The notes under the pieces: generated by a model
The model's database searches: none
The model's input: the letters and a program-made list of their open reading frames with translations, nothing else
Told to the model about the DNA's origin: nothing
Part shown: one piece after another, positions 1-7,516 of the stretch
Numbering within the stretch: position 1 is the first letter of the stretch
How the letters are laid out: the number at the start of each line of letters is the position of its first letter
DNA from: Anaerolineales bacterium
GTDB taxonomy: Bacteria; Chloroflexota; Anaerolineae; Anaerolineales; UBA6663
Assembly: GCA_017999235.1 (NCBI GenBank)
Contig: JAGOBN010000024.1
Span: forward strand, 1 to 15,163
Direction: 5' to 3'
DNA: 15,163 nt
Program-made: the position numbers and the translations under genes

Positions 1-1
1 T

Positions 2-640
2 CAGCGCGCGCAGGCCGAGTGGCCGTGGGTGGGCGCGAACATGTTCTGGTTTTTCAAACGCGCCTCAGATGCGGAGAAAGATCAGGCCTGGTATTACTTC
101 CGCATGGCCGACCCGGATTTCACGCTGCGGCCCGTCTACGCGGCGGTGCGGGACTACATCGCCGGCGCGCGCGCCATGTATCCGGGCTGGTTCCAGGAAG
201 ACCATTGGGCCGTGGACTGGACCGGCTGGCGCGTGACGCTGACCCCGGCCGCGACCTTCGGCGCGCAGCGCACGGCCGAGCGCGCCGGCGCCGATGCCCG
301 CTTCACCTTCTCCGGCACGGACTTGATCGTGCTGGTCACGCGCGGGCCGGCCGGCGGCCGGCTGACCGTCAACGTGGACGGCGGGCCGGCGCGGGTGTTT
401 GACCTGCGCGCCGAGCAGCCGGCGCCGGCCACGCGGTTGCTCGTGGCCGGCGGACTGCCGGCCGGCCGCCACTCGGTGGTGCTGACGGCCGAAACCGGGC
501 CGGAGTTCGAGGTCAGCGTGGACGGTTTCATCGTGCGGGACACGCCCGACCGGACGGGCTGGCTGTTAGCGGCCCTGCTGGCCGGATTGGCCGCCGTATG
601 GCTGGCCGTCAAACGCTCGCCGGCCGCTGACCGGCACTAA
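2..640 (+). CDS. C-terminal part of a glycoside-hydrolase-like surface protein with beta-sandwich domain and membrane anchor (5' partial)
   Basis: The frame is open from base 2, so the N-terminus lies outside the window; 212 residues are visible. The first ~45 residues carry a Trp/Phe-rich stretch ending in YYFRMADPDF and RPVYAAVRDY. This resembles the end of TIM-barrel glycosidase-like proteins (GH5/GH39 style) seen in Chloroflexota. Residues ~95-180 look like an all-beta, CBM-like domain (alternating hydrophobic strands, VDGGPARVFDL, VSVDGF). A single hydrophobic helix at ~187-203 followed by KR and a short polar tail should anchor the protein in the membrane with the beta domain outside. 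The stop codon lies 4 bases before the ATG of the glycosyltransferase, so the two are probably co-transcribed and serve surface glycan work. A GTG at 29 and an ATG at 41 exist but are internal: the homology-like sequence begins upstream of both. The catalytic domain is not visible, so the enzyme assignment is inferred. Confidence 0.75.
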   Translation, partial: QRAQAEWPWVGANMFWFFKRASDAEKDQAWYYFRMADPDFTLRPVYAAVRDYIAGARAMYPGWFQEDHWAVDWTGWRVTLTPAATFGAQRTAERAGADARFTFSGTDLIVLVTRGPAGGRLTVNVDGGPARVFDLRAEQPAPATRLLVAGGLPAGRHSVVLTAETGPEFEVSVDGFIVRDTPDRTGWLLAALLAGLAAVWLAVKRSPAADRH

Positions 641-644
641 TGGG

Positions 645-2681
645 ATGTTGACGCCGTTGCGCCGCCGGTCAGCCGTCATCCCGCGTCTGGCGGTCTTGGT
701 CCTGCTCCTGGCGGCCGGCCTGCGCTTCTACCGGATTGATTTCCAAAGCTATTGGAACGACGAGGGCAACACGCGCGCGCTGGTGGCGCGGGACGGGCCG
801 GCGCTGCTCGCCAACACCGCCGCCGATATCCATCCGCCCGGCTATTACCTGCTGCTTAAAGCGTGGCGGGATCAGATCGGCGAGAGCGAGTTTGCGCTGC
901 GCGGCTTTTCGGCCCTGGCCGGCGTGGTATTGGTGGCCCTGCTCTACCGCCTGGGGCGCGCGGCGGGGGCCGGCCTGGCCGCGGCCCTGCTGGGCGCCGT
1001 CAACCCGTTCCTCATCTATTACGCGCAGGAAGCGCGCATGTACGCGCTGTTGGCCACGGCCGGCGCGGCCGCGTTCTTCCTGTTCAGCGAACTCTGGCGC
1101 GCCAGTCTACGCTCCGCGCGCCGGCCGTGGGCGCTCATCGCGGGCTTCGGCCTCGCCACCGCTTTCGGGCTGTACCTCCATTACGCCTTCGGTTTCATTA
1201 TCCTGGCGCAGGGCGCGGCGCTCGGTCTGGGCCGGAGCTGGGAAGCGCTACGCGCGCGTGGCCACACCCGGCTCGCCCGCCCCCTCATCTCGAATTACCT
1301 GCTGTCCCAGGCCCTGGCCGTCAGCGTTTACCTACCCTGGCTGCCCATTGCGTACCGCCAACTGACGGGCTGGCCGGCGGCGCGCGAGTTTCATCCGTTG
1401 TGGGAGTCACTTCTGGATCTGACCCGCTACCTGGCCTTTGGCCGCACACTCCCGACCGGTGACGGGCTGTGGGGGCTGGCCGCTGTGGGGGCGCTGGTGG
1501 TGTTGGGGCTTGGGGCGCTGGTCAGGCGTTTCGGCTGGCCGGGGGCCGGTCAGCCTAACCCGCCGGCCGCCTCGCCTCATCTCCCGCTCAGCCCGGCCCC
1601 CCGATCCCTAAATCCCTATCCCTTAATCATCCTCCTCTGGCTGCTCGTCCCCGCCGGCCTCACCCTCGCCTTCGGCTTGCTGACGGAAGCCTTCGCCAAG
1701 TTCTTGCTCGTCGCCGTCCCGCCGCTGTGCCTGCTGTTGGGGGCGGCGCTGAGTGGAGCGGGGGTGGTGGAGGTTGGACAGTGGACCGCCGGCCGGCGCG
1801 CGTGGCCCTTAATGCTGGGGCGGTGGGTTTTAGGCGGGGGGGTTTTGTTCGTCACGTATCTCTCGCTCAACAATCTCTATTTCAACGCGGCCTACTTTCG
1901 CGACGACTATCGCGGGATCGCGCGGTATATTGCGGCCCTGGGCCGGCCCGGCGACGCCGTGATCACCAACGCGCCCAATCAAGCGGAGGCCTTTGATTAC
2001 TACCTGCGGTCTGACCTGCCCGGCCGGCCGCCGCTCTTTCCCCTGCCGGACAGCCGGCCGCTGGACCCGGCCCGCACGGCCGCGCAGTTGGCCGAGATCG
2101 CGGCGCGCCATGACCACCTCTATGTCGTCTATTGGGGGGACGCGCAAGCCGATCCGGAAAAATTCATCGAGAGCTGGCTGACCGCCAACACCTTCACGGC
2201 CGGCAGCCAGTGGTTCGGGCAGGTGCGGCTGGCCACGTATGCCGCCGCGCGGCCGGCCGGCACGCCAGACACGGCCTCCGGCGCGCGCTTTGGCGGGGCC
2301 ATCACTTTGGCGGGTTACACGCTGCGCGCCGCGGATCTGGCGCCCGGCGACATCGCCCAGCTCACCTTGTTCTGGCGCGCGGACCCGGCGCCGGCCGAAC
2401 GCTACAAGGTCTTTGTCCACCTCTACGCGGACGTGGACGCGCCGCCGGTGGCCCAGCAGGACGGCGAACCCGGCGGCGGCCTCGCGCCCACCACCACCTG
2501 GGCCGCGGGCCAGACGTACGCCGACAATCATGGGCTGTTGATCCCGGCCGATCTGCCCCCCGGTCAGTATCAGCTGCGGCTGGGCTTATACAACCTGGCC
2601 ACCGGCGAGCGCCTGCCCGTGGCGGTTGGCGATACAATCACCGGGGACCGCCTGGATCTAGGCGCGATCGTTATTCGTTAG
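645..2681 (+). CDS. GT39/PMT-type (ArnT-like) integral membrane glycosyltransferase with C-terminal beta-sandwich domain
   Basis: 678 residues. Family members transfer sugars from polyprenyl-phosphate donors to acceptors on the outer face of the cytoplasmic membrane. The N-terminal helix (~13-25) is followed by the first extracytoplasmic loop with WNDEG (37-41). Its acidic pair is in the place of the catalytic D/E of the GT-C fold. IHPPGYY (62-68) and YYAQEARMY (125-133) are hallmarks of the PMT_2/glycosyltransferase 39-like group. Multiple transmembrane helices follow to ~410. A soluble region ~415-535 (YRGIARYIA, GDAVITNAPNQ) and a C-terminal beta-sandwich ~548-678 (LTLFWRAD, YKVFVHLY, GQYQLRLGLYN) resemble the accessory domain common in Chloroflexota glycosyltransferases. 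Residues ~298-326 form a Pro/Ser-rich linker. The ATG lies just after the upstream TAA; there is no strong RBS, which suggests translational coupling. Substrate is unknown. Confidence 0.88.
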   Translation: MLTPLRRRSAVIPRLAVLVLLLAAGLRFYRIDFQSYWNDEGNTRALVARDGPALLANTAADIHPPGYYLLLKAWRDQIGESEFALRGFSALAGVVLVALLYRLGRAAGAGLAAALLGAVNPFLIYYAQEARMYALLATAGAAAFFLFSELWRASLRSARRPWALIAGFGLATAFGLYLHYAFGFIILAQGAALGLGRSWEALRARGHTRLARPLISNYLLSQALAVSVYLPWLPIAYRQLTGWPAAREFHPLWESLLDLTRYLAFGRTLPTGDGLWGLAAVGALVVLGLGALVRRFGWPGAGQPNPPAASPHLPLSPAPRSLNPYPLIILLWLLVPAGLTLAFGLLTEAFAKFLLVAVPPLCLLLGAALSGAGVVEVGQWTAGRRAWPLMLGRWVLGGGVLFVTYLSLNNLYFNAAYFRDDYRGIARYIAALGRPGDAVITNAPNQAEAFDYYLRSDLPGRPPLFPLPDSRPLDPARTAAQLAEIAARHDHLYVVYWGDAQADPEKFIESWLTANTFTAGSQWFGQVRLATYAAARPAGTPDTASGARFGGAITLAGYTLRAADLAPGDIAQLTLFWRADPAPAERYKVFVHLYADVDAPPVAQQDGEPGGGLAPTTTWAAGQTYADNHGLLIPADLPPGQYQLRLGLYNLATGERLPVAVGDTITGDRLDLGAIVIR

Positions 2682-2722
2682 CGCGTTCATCCCAGGGGTC
2701 ACCCGGCGTTTGTGGGTTTCGT

Positions 2723-2729
2723 AAAGGAG
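2723..2729 (+). promoter_or_regulatory. Ribosome binding site fixing the epimerase start
   Basis: AAAGGAG sits 8 bases upstream of the ATG at 2738. The frame is open far upstream (to 2132, overlapping the glycosyltransferase gene), so this site decides the start. Confidence 0.85.
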
Positions 2730-2737
2730 CGTCAGTC

Positions 2738-3679
2738 ATGCGCGTCATCATCACCGGCGGCGGCGGCTTAATCGGCCGCGAGTTGGTTGCCAGCCTGGCC
2801 GTCGAAGGCCATGAGATCATCGTGCTCAGCCGGAATCCGGCGCGCGTCACCGATCTGCCCTCGCGCGCGCAGGCCGTGGCCTGGGACGGCCGCACGGCGC
2901 AGGGCTGGGGGCAGTGGGTGGATGGCGCGGAGGCGATTGTGAATCTGGCCGGCGAAAGCATCGCCGGCGGCGACAGTATTCCCAGCATCCTCCTGCGCGG
3001 CCGCTGGACGGCGGCCCGCAAGCAGGCCATCGAGCGCAGCCGTCTGAACGCCGGCCAGGCCGTCGTCGAGGCGGTGCGCGCCGCGGCCCGCAAACCGGCC
3101 GTGGTGATCCAGGCCTCGGCGGTGGGCTATTACGGCAGCCAAGGTGACAGCGAACTGCCGGAGGACAAGCCGGCCGGCCGTGATTTTCTGGCGCAGATTT
3201 GCGTGGCGTGGGAAAACGCGACCGCCCCGGTGGCCGCGCTGGGCGTGCGGCATGTGGTCGCGCGCACGGGCGTGGTGCTCAGCCGGCAGGGCGGCGTTCT
3301 GCCGCTGCTCTCGTTTCCGTACAGCCTGTTCGCGGGCGGGCCGCTGGGCAGCGGCCGGCAGTGGTTCCCGTGGATTCACATGGACGACGAGATCGGGGCG
3401 CTGCAGAAATTGCTGACCAGTTCGAGCGCGCAGGGCGCTTACAACCTGTGCGCGCCCAAGCCGCTCACCAACGAGGCGTTTGGAAAATTGATCGGGCGCG
3501 CGCTGCGCCGGCCGCACTGGATGCCGGCGCCGGCCTTCGCGCTGCGGCTGGCGCTGGGCGAGATCGCCGACGGCCTGCTGCTCACCAGCCAGCGGCAGAT
3601 CCCTAAACGGCTGCAGCAGCTGGGCTACAAATTCCGCTATCCGGAGGCGGAGACCGCCCTGCAGGATCTCCTGCGCTGA
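2738..3679 (+). CDS. TIGR01777 family (SDR39U1/YfcH-like) NAD(P)-binding epimerase-like protein
   Basis: 313 residues, an extended short-chain dehydrogenase. The N-terminal Rossmann motif is TGGGGLIG (6-13), with GGGG instead of the more usual GATG. NLAGESI (69-75), GRWTAARK (88-95), SAVGYYG (127-133) and WIHMDDE (212-218) are signature blocks of the TIGR01777/SDR39U1 family. The C-terminal ~45 residues (MPAPAFALRLALGE to the end) match the DUF1731 tail of this family. About nine extra residues (GDSIPSILL) separate NLAGESIAG from RGRWT, an insertion relative to the usual spacing. The in vivo substrate is unknown; SulA-like cell-division names for this family are not well founded. The gene follows the glycosyltransferase by 56 bases and has its own RBS. 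Confidence 0.92.
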   Translation: MRVIITGGGGLIGRELVASLAVEGHEIIVLSRNPARVTDLPSRAQAVAWDGRTAQGWGQWVDGAEAIVNLAGESIAGGDSIPSILLRGRWTAARKQAIERSRLNAGQAVVEAVRAAARKPAVVIQASAVGYYGSQGDSELPEDKPAGRDFLAQICVAWENATAPVAALGVRHVVARTGVVLSRQGGVLPLLSFPYSLFAGGPLGSGRQWFPWIHMDDEIGALQKLLTSSSAQGAYNLCAPKPLTNEAFGKLIGRALRRPHWMPAPAFALRLALGEIADGLLLTSQRQIPKRLQQLGYKFRYPEAETALQDLLR

Positions 3680-3685
3680 TCCAGC

Positions 3686-3714
3686 TTCAGCGGCCGCGTT
3701 GGCCGGCCGCTGAA
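3686..3714 (+). terminator. Hairpin between convergent epimerase and MFS genes
   Basis: An 11-bp perfect stem (3686-3696 with 3704-3714) with a 7-base loop starts seven bases after the epimerase stop. It is followed by TTGACG rather than a T-run. It lies between convergent genes and could serve both, but termination without a U-tract is uncertain. Confidence 0.6.
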
Positions 3715-3729
3715 TTGACGCGCTCGTTT

Positions 3730-4944
3730 TCAGGCGACCGGCGCGGCCGGCGTCGGTTTAATATCCGGCACCAGCCGCCAGACCACCAGCAGCATCACCA
3801 GATTCAAGCCAGCCGCCAAACCGCCCACCCAGCCGAAGCCGACGTGAAACAGCGCGCCGCCCAGCGCCCCGCCCAGCATGCGTCCCAGCCCGGAAAACAA
3901 CACATTGGTGCTCAGCAATAAGCCGCGCGCCGCCGGCTGGAGTTCGCTCAACAGCGGCAGACTGCCCACGATCGTGGCTTCATAAGCAAAATACGCCAGG
4001 AAGACCCCGGCCAGCGCCAGCTCCAGCCGGGCGGGCAGAAACGGCAGCGCCAGGTAGGCGGCGGCGCTTAAGGCGCCGGCCGCCAGCACCAGCCGGCGCT
4101 TGCCCAACCGGTCGGACAGCGCCGCCACCGCCCCCTCGCCGGCCAATTCCGCCAGCCCGATGACGATGACGGACGCGCCCAGCGCCGCGATCTGCAAATT
4201 AAACGTCCCCTCCAGCCATTGGCCGTAAGCGATATTCAACAGCTCGTTGGCCATGGCAGTTAACAACCCCAGGCTCATCGCGCCCAGCAAGGCCGGCTGA
4301 CGAAACAAGGCGATCACCCCGGCGAAAAGCGGCTGGGCCGGGCCGCGGCCGGCCGGCGGGGTCTGGGCGGGGATGATGCGCCAGATCCCCCACATCGCCA
4401 GCAGCCCCAGTGCCGCCAGCGGCGCGAAGGGCGCGCGCCAATCACCGCCGGCCAACAGCAGGCCCAACAACGGGATGCCGGCCAGGGTGGCGCCGGACCA
4501 GCCGATCTCGCTTAGCGCGATCACCAAGCCGCGCTGGGCGTACCGGGTGCGGTCTCCCAGATACGCCAGCAAGGCGGGATCAAACAGCAGTTTGGCGAGC
4601 GCGACGCCGAACAACGCCGCCACAAAGGTGGCCAGCGAGGGCGCGAGCGCCGCCAGCCCCAGGCTGGCCGTGAACAACCCCAGGCCCGCCGTCATGGCCA
4701 CGCGCCGGCCAAAGCGGTCCGGCACCAGGCCGAAGACCGGGGACACCAGGCTCAGCGCGCTGCGCGCCGAGAGCAGCAGGGTGAGCGTCTCCACCGGCAC
4801 GCCCAGCCCCCGGCTGAAGGCCGGCAGAAATGGGTAGACCATCCGGAACGTGGTGTTAAGCAGCACCCGGATCGGGGTGGTGACCAGCAGCAACGCGCCC
4901 AGGGAGCGCCCAGGGTTGGCGGCCGGCGGCGCGGCGGAGGTCAT
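3730..4944 (-). CDS. Major facilitator superfamily transporter
   Basis: 404 residues, nearly all hydrophobic segments consistent with 12 transmembrane helices. MFS motif A is visible in the loop between helices 2 and 3 (GLVPDRFGRR, 72-81), and its C-half echo between helices 8 and 9 (LSDRLGKRR). A central loop with charged and Pro/Gly residues (PAQTPPAGRGPAQP) joins the two six-helix halves. Transport direction and substrate cannot be read from sequence; the drug:H+ antiporter-like layout is generic. The start ATG overlaps the TGA of the Roadblock gene (ATGA), so it is translated by coupling and probably lacks an independent promoter. It ends 15 bases past the hairpin shared with the convergent epimerase gene. 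Confidence 0.92.
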   Translation of the reverse strand: MTSAAPPAANPGRSLGALLLVTTPIRVLLNTTFRMVYPFLPAFSRGLGVPVETLTLLLSARSALSLVSPVFGLVPDRFGRRVAMTAGLGLFTASLGLAALAPSLATFVAALFGVALAKLLFDPALLAYLGDRTRYAQRGLVIALSEIGWSGATLAGIPLLGLLLAGGDWRAPFAPLAALGLLAMWGIWRIIPAQTPPAGRGPAQPLFAGVIALFRQPALLGAMSLGLLTAMANELLNIAYGQWLEGTFNLQIAALGASVIVIGLAELAGEGAVAALSDRLGKRRLVLAAGALSAAAYLALPFLPARLELALAGVFLAYFAYEATIVGSLPLLSELQPAARGLLLSTNVLFSGLGRMLGGALGGALFHVGFGWVGGLAAGLNLVMLLVVWRLVPDIKPTPAAPVA

Positions 4945-5348
4945 TTAGTTTTGTTGAGGACGGCTTGGATTTCGTCGGCGGCGCGCCGGGCGGCGTGCAA
5001 GGTCAGGCCGAGCTTGGCGTCTTTTTGGATCAGGATCGCCAGGGCGGCATCGTGGGTGACGGGCAGCACGGCGATGGTGCCGTGCTCACCTTCCATCAAG
5101 ACGCGCTCCATCTGGCCCTGGTTCAGGCGCGTCAGGGTTTTTTCCGCCTGGCCGGCCACCACCGCCGCCAGCGCCGCCACATGCTCGCCGCCGGTGGGGT
5201 CGTGGATGTTGGCGTCCCAGCCGGGCGGGAAGGCCGCGATCACCAGTCCATCCTGGGTGATAACGGCCGAGCCGCGGATGGCCGGCGCGCTGTGGTGCAG
5301 CGCCTGCAGGCTGCGATAGAAGGCCTCCGAGCGGTACTGGATGGGCAT
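4941..5348 (-). CDS. Roadblock/LC7 domain protein
   Basis: 135 residues forming one Roadblock/LC7 (MglB-like) domain: an N-terminal helix, the strand pair IRGSAVITQDGLVIAAF (residues ~24-40), a central helix with HVAALAAVVAGQAEKTL, the strands VLMEGEHGTIAVLPV and AALAILIQ, and a C-terminal helix. Such domains dimerise and commonly regulate small Ras-like GTPases (MglA) in bacteria, but no GTPase gene is in this window. The gene overlaps the MFS transporter by 4 bases, so the two are likely made together; whether the protein modulates the transporter is speculation. The start codon ATG at 5348 lacks a Shine-Dalgarno sequence and lies 6 bases after a TAAATT -10-like element, which suggests a leaderless transcript. 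Confidence 0.85.
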   Translation of the reverse strand: MPIQYRSEAFYRSLQALHHSAPAIRGSAVITQDGLVIAAFPPGWDANIHDPTGGEHVAALAAVVAGQAEKTLTRLNQGQMERVLMEGEHGTIAVLPVTHDAALAILIQKDAKLGLTLHAARRAADEIQAVLNKTK

Positions 5349-5354
5349 GGCGCT

Positions 5355-5360
5355 AATTTA
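5355..5360 (-). promoter_or_regulatory. Candidate -10 element for a leaderless Roadblock-MFS transcript
   Basis: On the minus strand TAAATT is followed by six bases and then the ATG, so transcription would start at or next to the A of the start codon. No purine-rich RBS is present upstream of the ATG. The -35 region is weak (CTGGCG at 18-base spacing). Confidence 0.45.
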
Positions 5361-5395
5361 CCGCGAAGCGCGGAAACCCGCCAGTCTCCCTGCGC

Positions 5396-5401
5396 TATAA
5401 T
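5396..5401 (+). promoter_or_regulatory. -10 element of the serC-serA promoter
   Basis: TATAAT, a perfect consensus, stands 37 bases before the serC ATG. No good -35 is seen at 16-18 bases upstream (GAAACC at 17). An AGAAAGGA ribosome binding site at 5425-5432 lies within the short leader. The promoter is divergent from that of the Roadblock gene. Confidence 0.65.
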
Positions 5402-5437
5402 GACGCGTCGCCGTTTGGCTTTTCAGAAAGGATTTTT

Positions 5438-6544
5438 ATGGCCAACCTTGCCGCTGCTCAACCGCACGGGCGCCTCTTTAATTTCTCCGCCGGCCCGGCC
5501 ACCCTGCCGCTCGCGGTGCTGGAACAGGCCCAGGCCGAACTGCTCAACTGGCGCGGCACCGGCATGTCGGTGCTGGAAATGAGCCACCGCTCGGCCGGCT
5601 TTGAGACCATCCTGGGCGAGGCGGAGGCCGATCTGCGCGCGCTCTACGGGATCCCAGCCAACTACAAGGTTTTGTTTCTGCAGGGCGGCGCGACGCTGCA
5701 GTTTGCCATGCACCCCTACAACCTGCGCCCGGCCGGCCAATCGGCCGATTACGTGGTGACGGGCGCCTGGTCCAAGGCCGCCTTCAATGAGGCCAAAAAG
5801 CTGGGTGCGGCGCGCACGGCGTTTGACCAGGCCGCAGGCTACTTCCCGGCGCAGGCCGAATTGCAGCTGGACCCGCAGGCCGCGTACCTGCATTTCTGCT
5901 CCAACGAGACCATCCACGGCGTGGAGGCCGCGGCCGAGCCGGTGCCGCCGCCCGGCGTCGAGCTGACCTGCGATGCCTCGTCGGATTTTGTCAGCCGGCC
6001 GGTGGACATTGCCAAATACGGGCTGATCTACGCCGGCGCGCAGAAGAACGCCGGCCCGGCCGGGGTGACGCTGGTGATCATCCGCGAGGATCTGCTGGCG
6101 CGCACGCCGGCCGGCCTGCCGATCATGCTGGATTACAAGCTCCAGGCCGACAACCAATCGCTCTACAACACGCCGCCCTGCTTCGCCATCTATATCGTCG
6201 GCCTGGTCTTCAAGTGGCTGCGCGGGCTGGGCGGCCTGGCCGCCATCGCCGAGCGCAACCAGGCCAAGGCCGGCCTGATCTACACCGCCATCGACCAGAG
6301 CGGCGGCTTCTACCGCGGCCTGGCCCGCCCGGACAGCCGCTCGCAGATGAACATTACCTTCCGCCTGCCGGATGAGGCGCTGGACGGCCAGTTTGCCAAA
6401 GAGGCGGCCAAAGACGGCCTGGATGGGCTCAAGGGTCATCGGTCCGTGGGCGGCATCCGCGCATCCACCTACAACGCCCTGCCGCGCGAGGCGGCGGAAG
6501 CGCTGGCCCAGTTCATGGTCGAATTTCAACGCAAGCACGGGTGA
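5438..6544 (+). CDS. serC: Phosphoserine aminotransferase
   Basis: 368 residues, the usual length for SerC. This PLP enzyme transaminates 3-phosphohydroxypyruvate to O-phosphoserine with glutamate, the second step of serine synthesis, and it also acts on the pyridoxine-pathway analogue in some bacteria. Visible hallmarks are FSAGPATLP (16-24), MSVLEMSHRS (43-52), FLQGGATLQF (80-89), the DASSDF block (179-184), and the PLP lysine in AGAQKNAGPAG (K203). The C-terminal VGGIRASTYNA block binds substrate in the family. The start is set by AGAAAGGA six bases upstream. serA begins one base after the serC stop, forming a two-gene operon. The group (Chloroflexota, Bacteroidota) often pairs these genes; no truncation is seen. 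Confidence 0.97.
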   Translation: MANLAAAQPHGRLFNFSAGPATLPLAVLEQAQAELLNWRGTGMSVLEMSHRSAGFETILGEAEADLRALYGIPANYKVLFLQGGATLQFAMHPYNLRPAGQSADYVVTGAWSKAAFNEAKKLGAARTAFDQAAGYFPAQAELQLDPQAAYLHFCSNETIHGVEAAAEPVPPPGVELTCDASSDFVSRPVDIAKYGLIYAGAQKNAGPAGVTLVIIREDLLARTPAGLPIMLDYKLQADNQSLYNTPPCFAIYIVGLVFKWLRGLGGLAAIAERNQAKAGLIYTAIDQSGGFYRGLARPDSRSQMNITFRLPDEALDGQFAKEAAKDGLDGLKGHRSVGGIRASTYNALPREAAEALAQFMVEFQRKHG

Positions 6545-6545
6545 T

Positions 6546-7493
6546 ATGACTCTCAAAATCCTCATCGCCGACGGCCTGGCCGAGGCCGGCGTCAATTTGC
6601 TGAAAACGGCCGGCGACGTCACCGTCAGCTCCAAGATCACGGCCGCCGAACTGCTGGCCGCGCTGCCGGAGTATCACGCCCTGGTGGTGCGCTCGCGCAC
6701 CAAGGTCACGCGCGCGGTGCTGGAAGCCGGGGCCGCCCTGAAGGTGGTCGGCCGGGCCGGCGTGGGCGTGGACAACATCGACGTGGCCGCCGCCGTGGCG
6801 CGCGGCGTCACCGTGGTCAACAGCCCGCAGGCCGCCACCACCTCGGTGGCCGAACTGACCATGGGCTTGCTGTTGGCGCTGGCCCGTTCGCTGACCGCCC
6901 TGGATGGCTCCATGAAGCAGGGAAAATGGGAGAAGAGCGCCTTCATCGGCACCGAGCTGGCCGGCAAGACGCTGGGCGTGATGGGGCTGGGGCGCATCGG
7001 CTCCGAGGTGGTGCGCCGCGCGCGCGCCTTTGAAATGAAGCCGATCGCCTACGACCCGCACAAGACGGCGGCCACCATCCACGAGCGCGGCGCGGAGCCG
7101 GTCTCGCTTGATGAGATCCTGGCCCAAGCCGATTACCTCTCGCTGCATCTGCCGCTCAACGCCGAGACGCAGAACCTATTGAGCGCCAGCCGGCTGGCGC
7201 AGATGAAGCCGGGCGCGCGGCTGTTGTGTTTGGCGCGCGGCGGCATGCTGGATGAAGAGGCGCTGCGCGTCGCTTTGGATGAGGGCCGCTTGGCCGGCGC
7301 CGCGCTGGATGTGTTCGCGGCCGAGCCGCCGCCGGCCGGCTCGCTGGCCGCGCATCCCAAGGTCATCGCCACGCCGCACATCGGCGCGCAGACGCAGGAG
7401 GCGCAAGCCCGCGCCGGCCTGGCCATCGCGGCCGAGGTGCTGGCCGTGCTGCAGGGCCGTGAGCCGCGCTGGCGGGTGACGGCGAACGATTAG
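6546..7493 (+). CDS. serA: D-3-phosphoglycerate dehydrogenase, short form without ACT domain
   Basis: 315 residues. The enzyme oxidises 3-phosphoglycerate to 3-phosphohydroxypyruvate with NAD+, the first committed step of serine synthesis, feeding the SerC encoded just upstream. The 2-hydroxyacid dehydrogenase pattern is complete: GRAGVGVDNID (69-79), the nucleotide-binding GLGRIG (147-152) with Asp170 in the ribose-binding position, and the catalytic triad-like residues R231 (ARGG), E260 (DVFAAEPP) and H278 (TPHIG). The usual Asn before the arginine is replaced (LCLARGG). The protein ends right after the substrate domain, so the ASB and ACT regulatory domains, and thus serine feedback by ACT, are missing. 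The open frame runs back to 6372, but only the ATG at 6546 yields the family N-terminus; it has no clear RBS and probably relies on coupling to serC. A different 2-hydroxyacid substrate is possible but unlikely next to serC. Confidence 0.93.
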   Translation: MTLKILIADGLAEAGVNLLKTAGDVTVSSKITAAELLAALPEYHALVVRSRTKVTRAVLEAGAALKVVGRAGVGVDNIDVAAAVARGVTVVNSPQAATTSVAELTMGLLLALARSLTALDGSMKQGKWEKSAFIGTELAGKTLGVMGLGRIGSEVVRRARAFEMKPIAYDPHKTAATIHERGAEPVSLDEILAQADYLSLHLPLNAETQNLLSASRLAQMKPGARLLCLARGGMLDEEALRVALDEGRLAGAALDVFAAEPPPAGSLAAHPKVIATPHIGAQTQEAQARAGLAIAAEVLAVLQGREPRWRVTAND

Positions 7494-7504
7494 CCGGGTA
7501 GAAT
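7476..7504 (+). promoter_or_regulatory. tRNA promoter
   Basis: A -35-like GTGACG (7476-7481) inside the end of serA is separated by exactly 17 bases from TAGAAT (7499-7504). Predicted transcription starts near 7511, about six bases before the mature tRNA 5' end. Confidence 0.7.
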
Positions 7505-7516
7505 ACTTTTTTAGTT

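Noticed and set aside
2132..2737. N-terminal extension of the epimerase frame
   Set aside because: It overlaps the glycosyltransferase in another frame, is Arg/Gly-rich, and the strong RBS and family N-terminus place the start at 2738.
6372..6545. N-terminal extension of the serA frame
   Set aside because: It overlaps the end of serC and is low-quality sequence; the family N-terminus starts at 6546.
5423..6640. 405-residue minus-strand frame opposite serC
   Set aside because: It is antisense to a clear SerC, with Arg/Gly/Ala-rich sequence lacking domains. Such long shadows are normal in GC-rich DNA.
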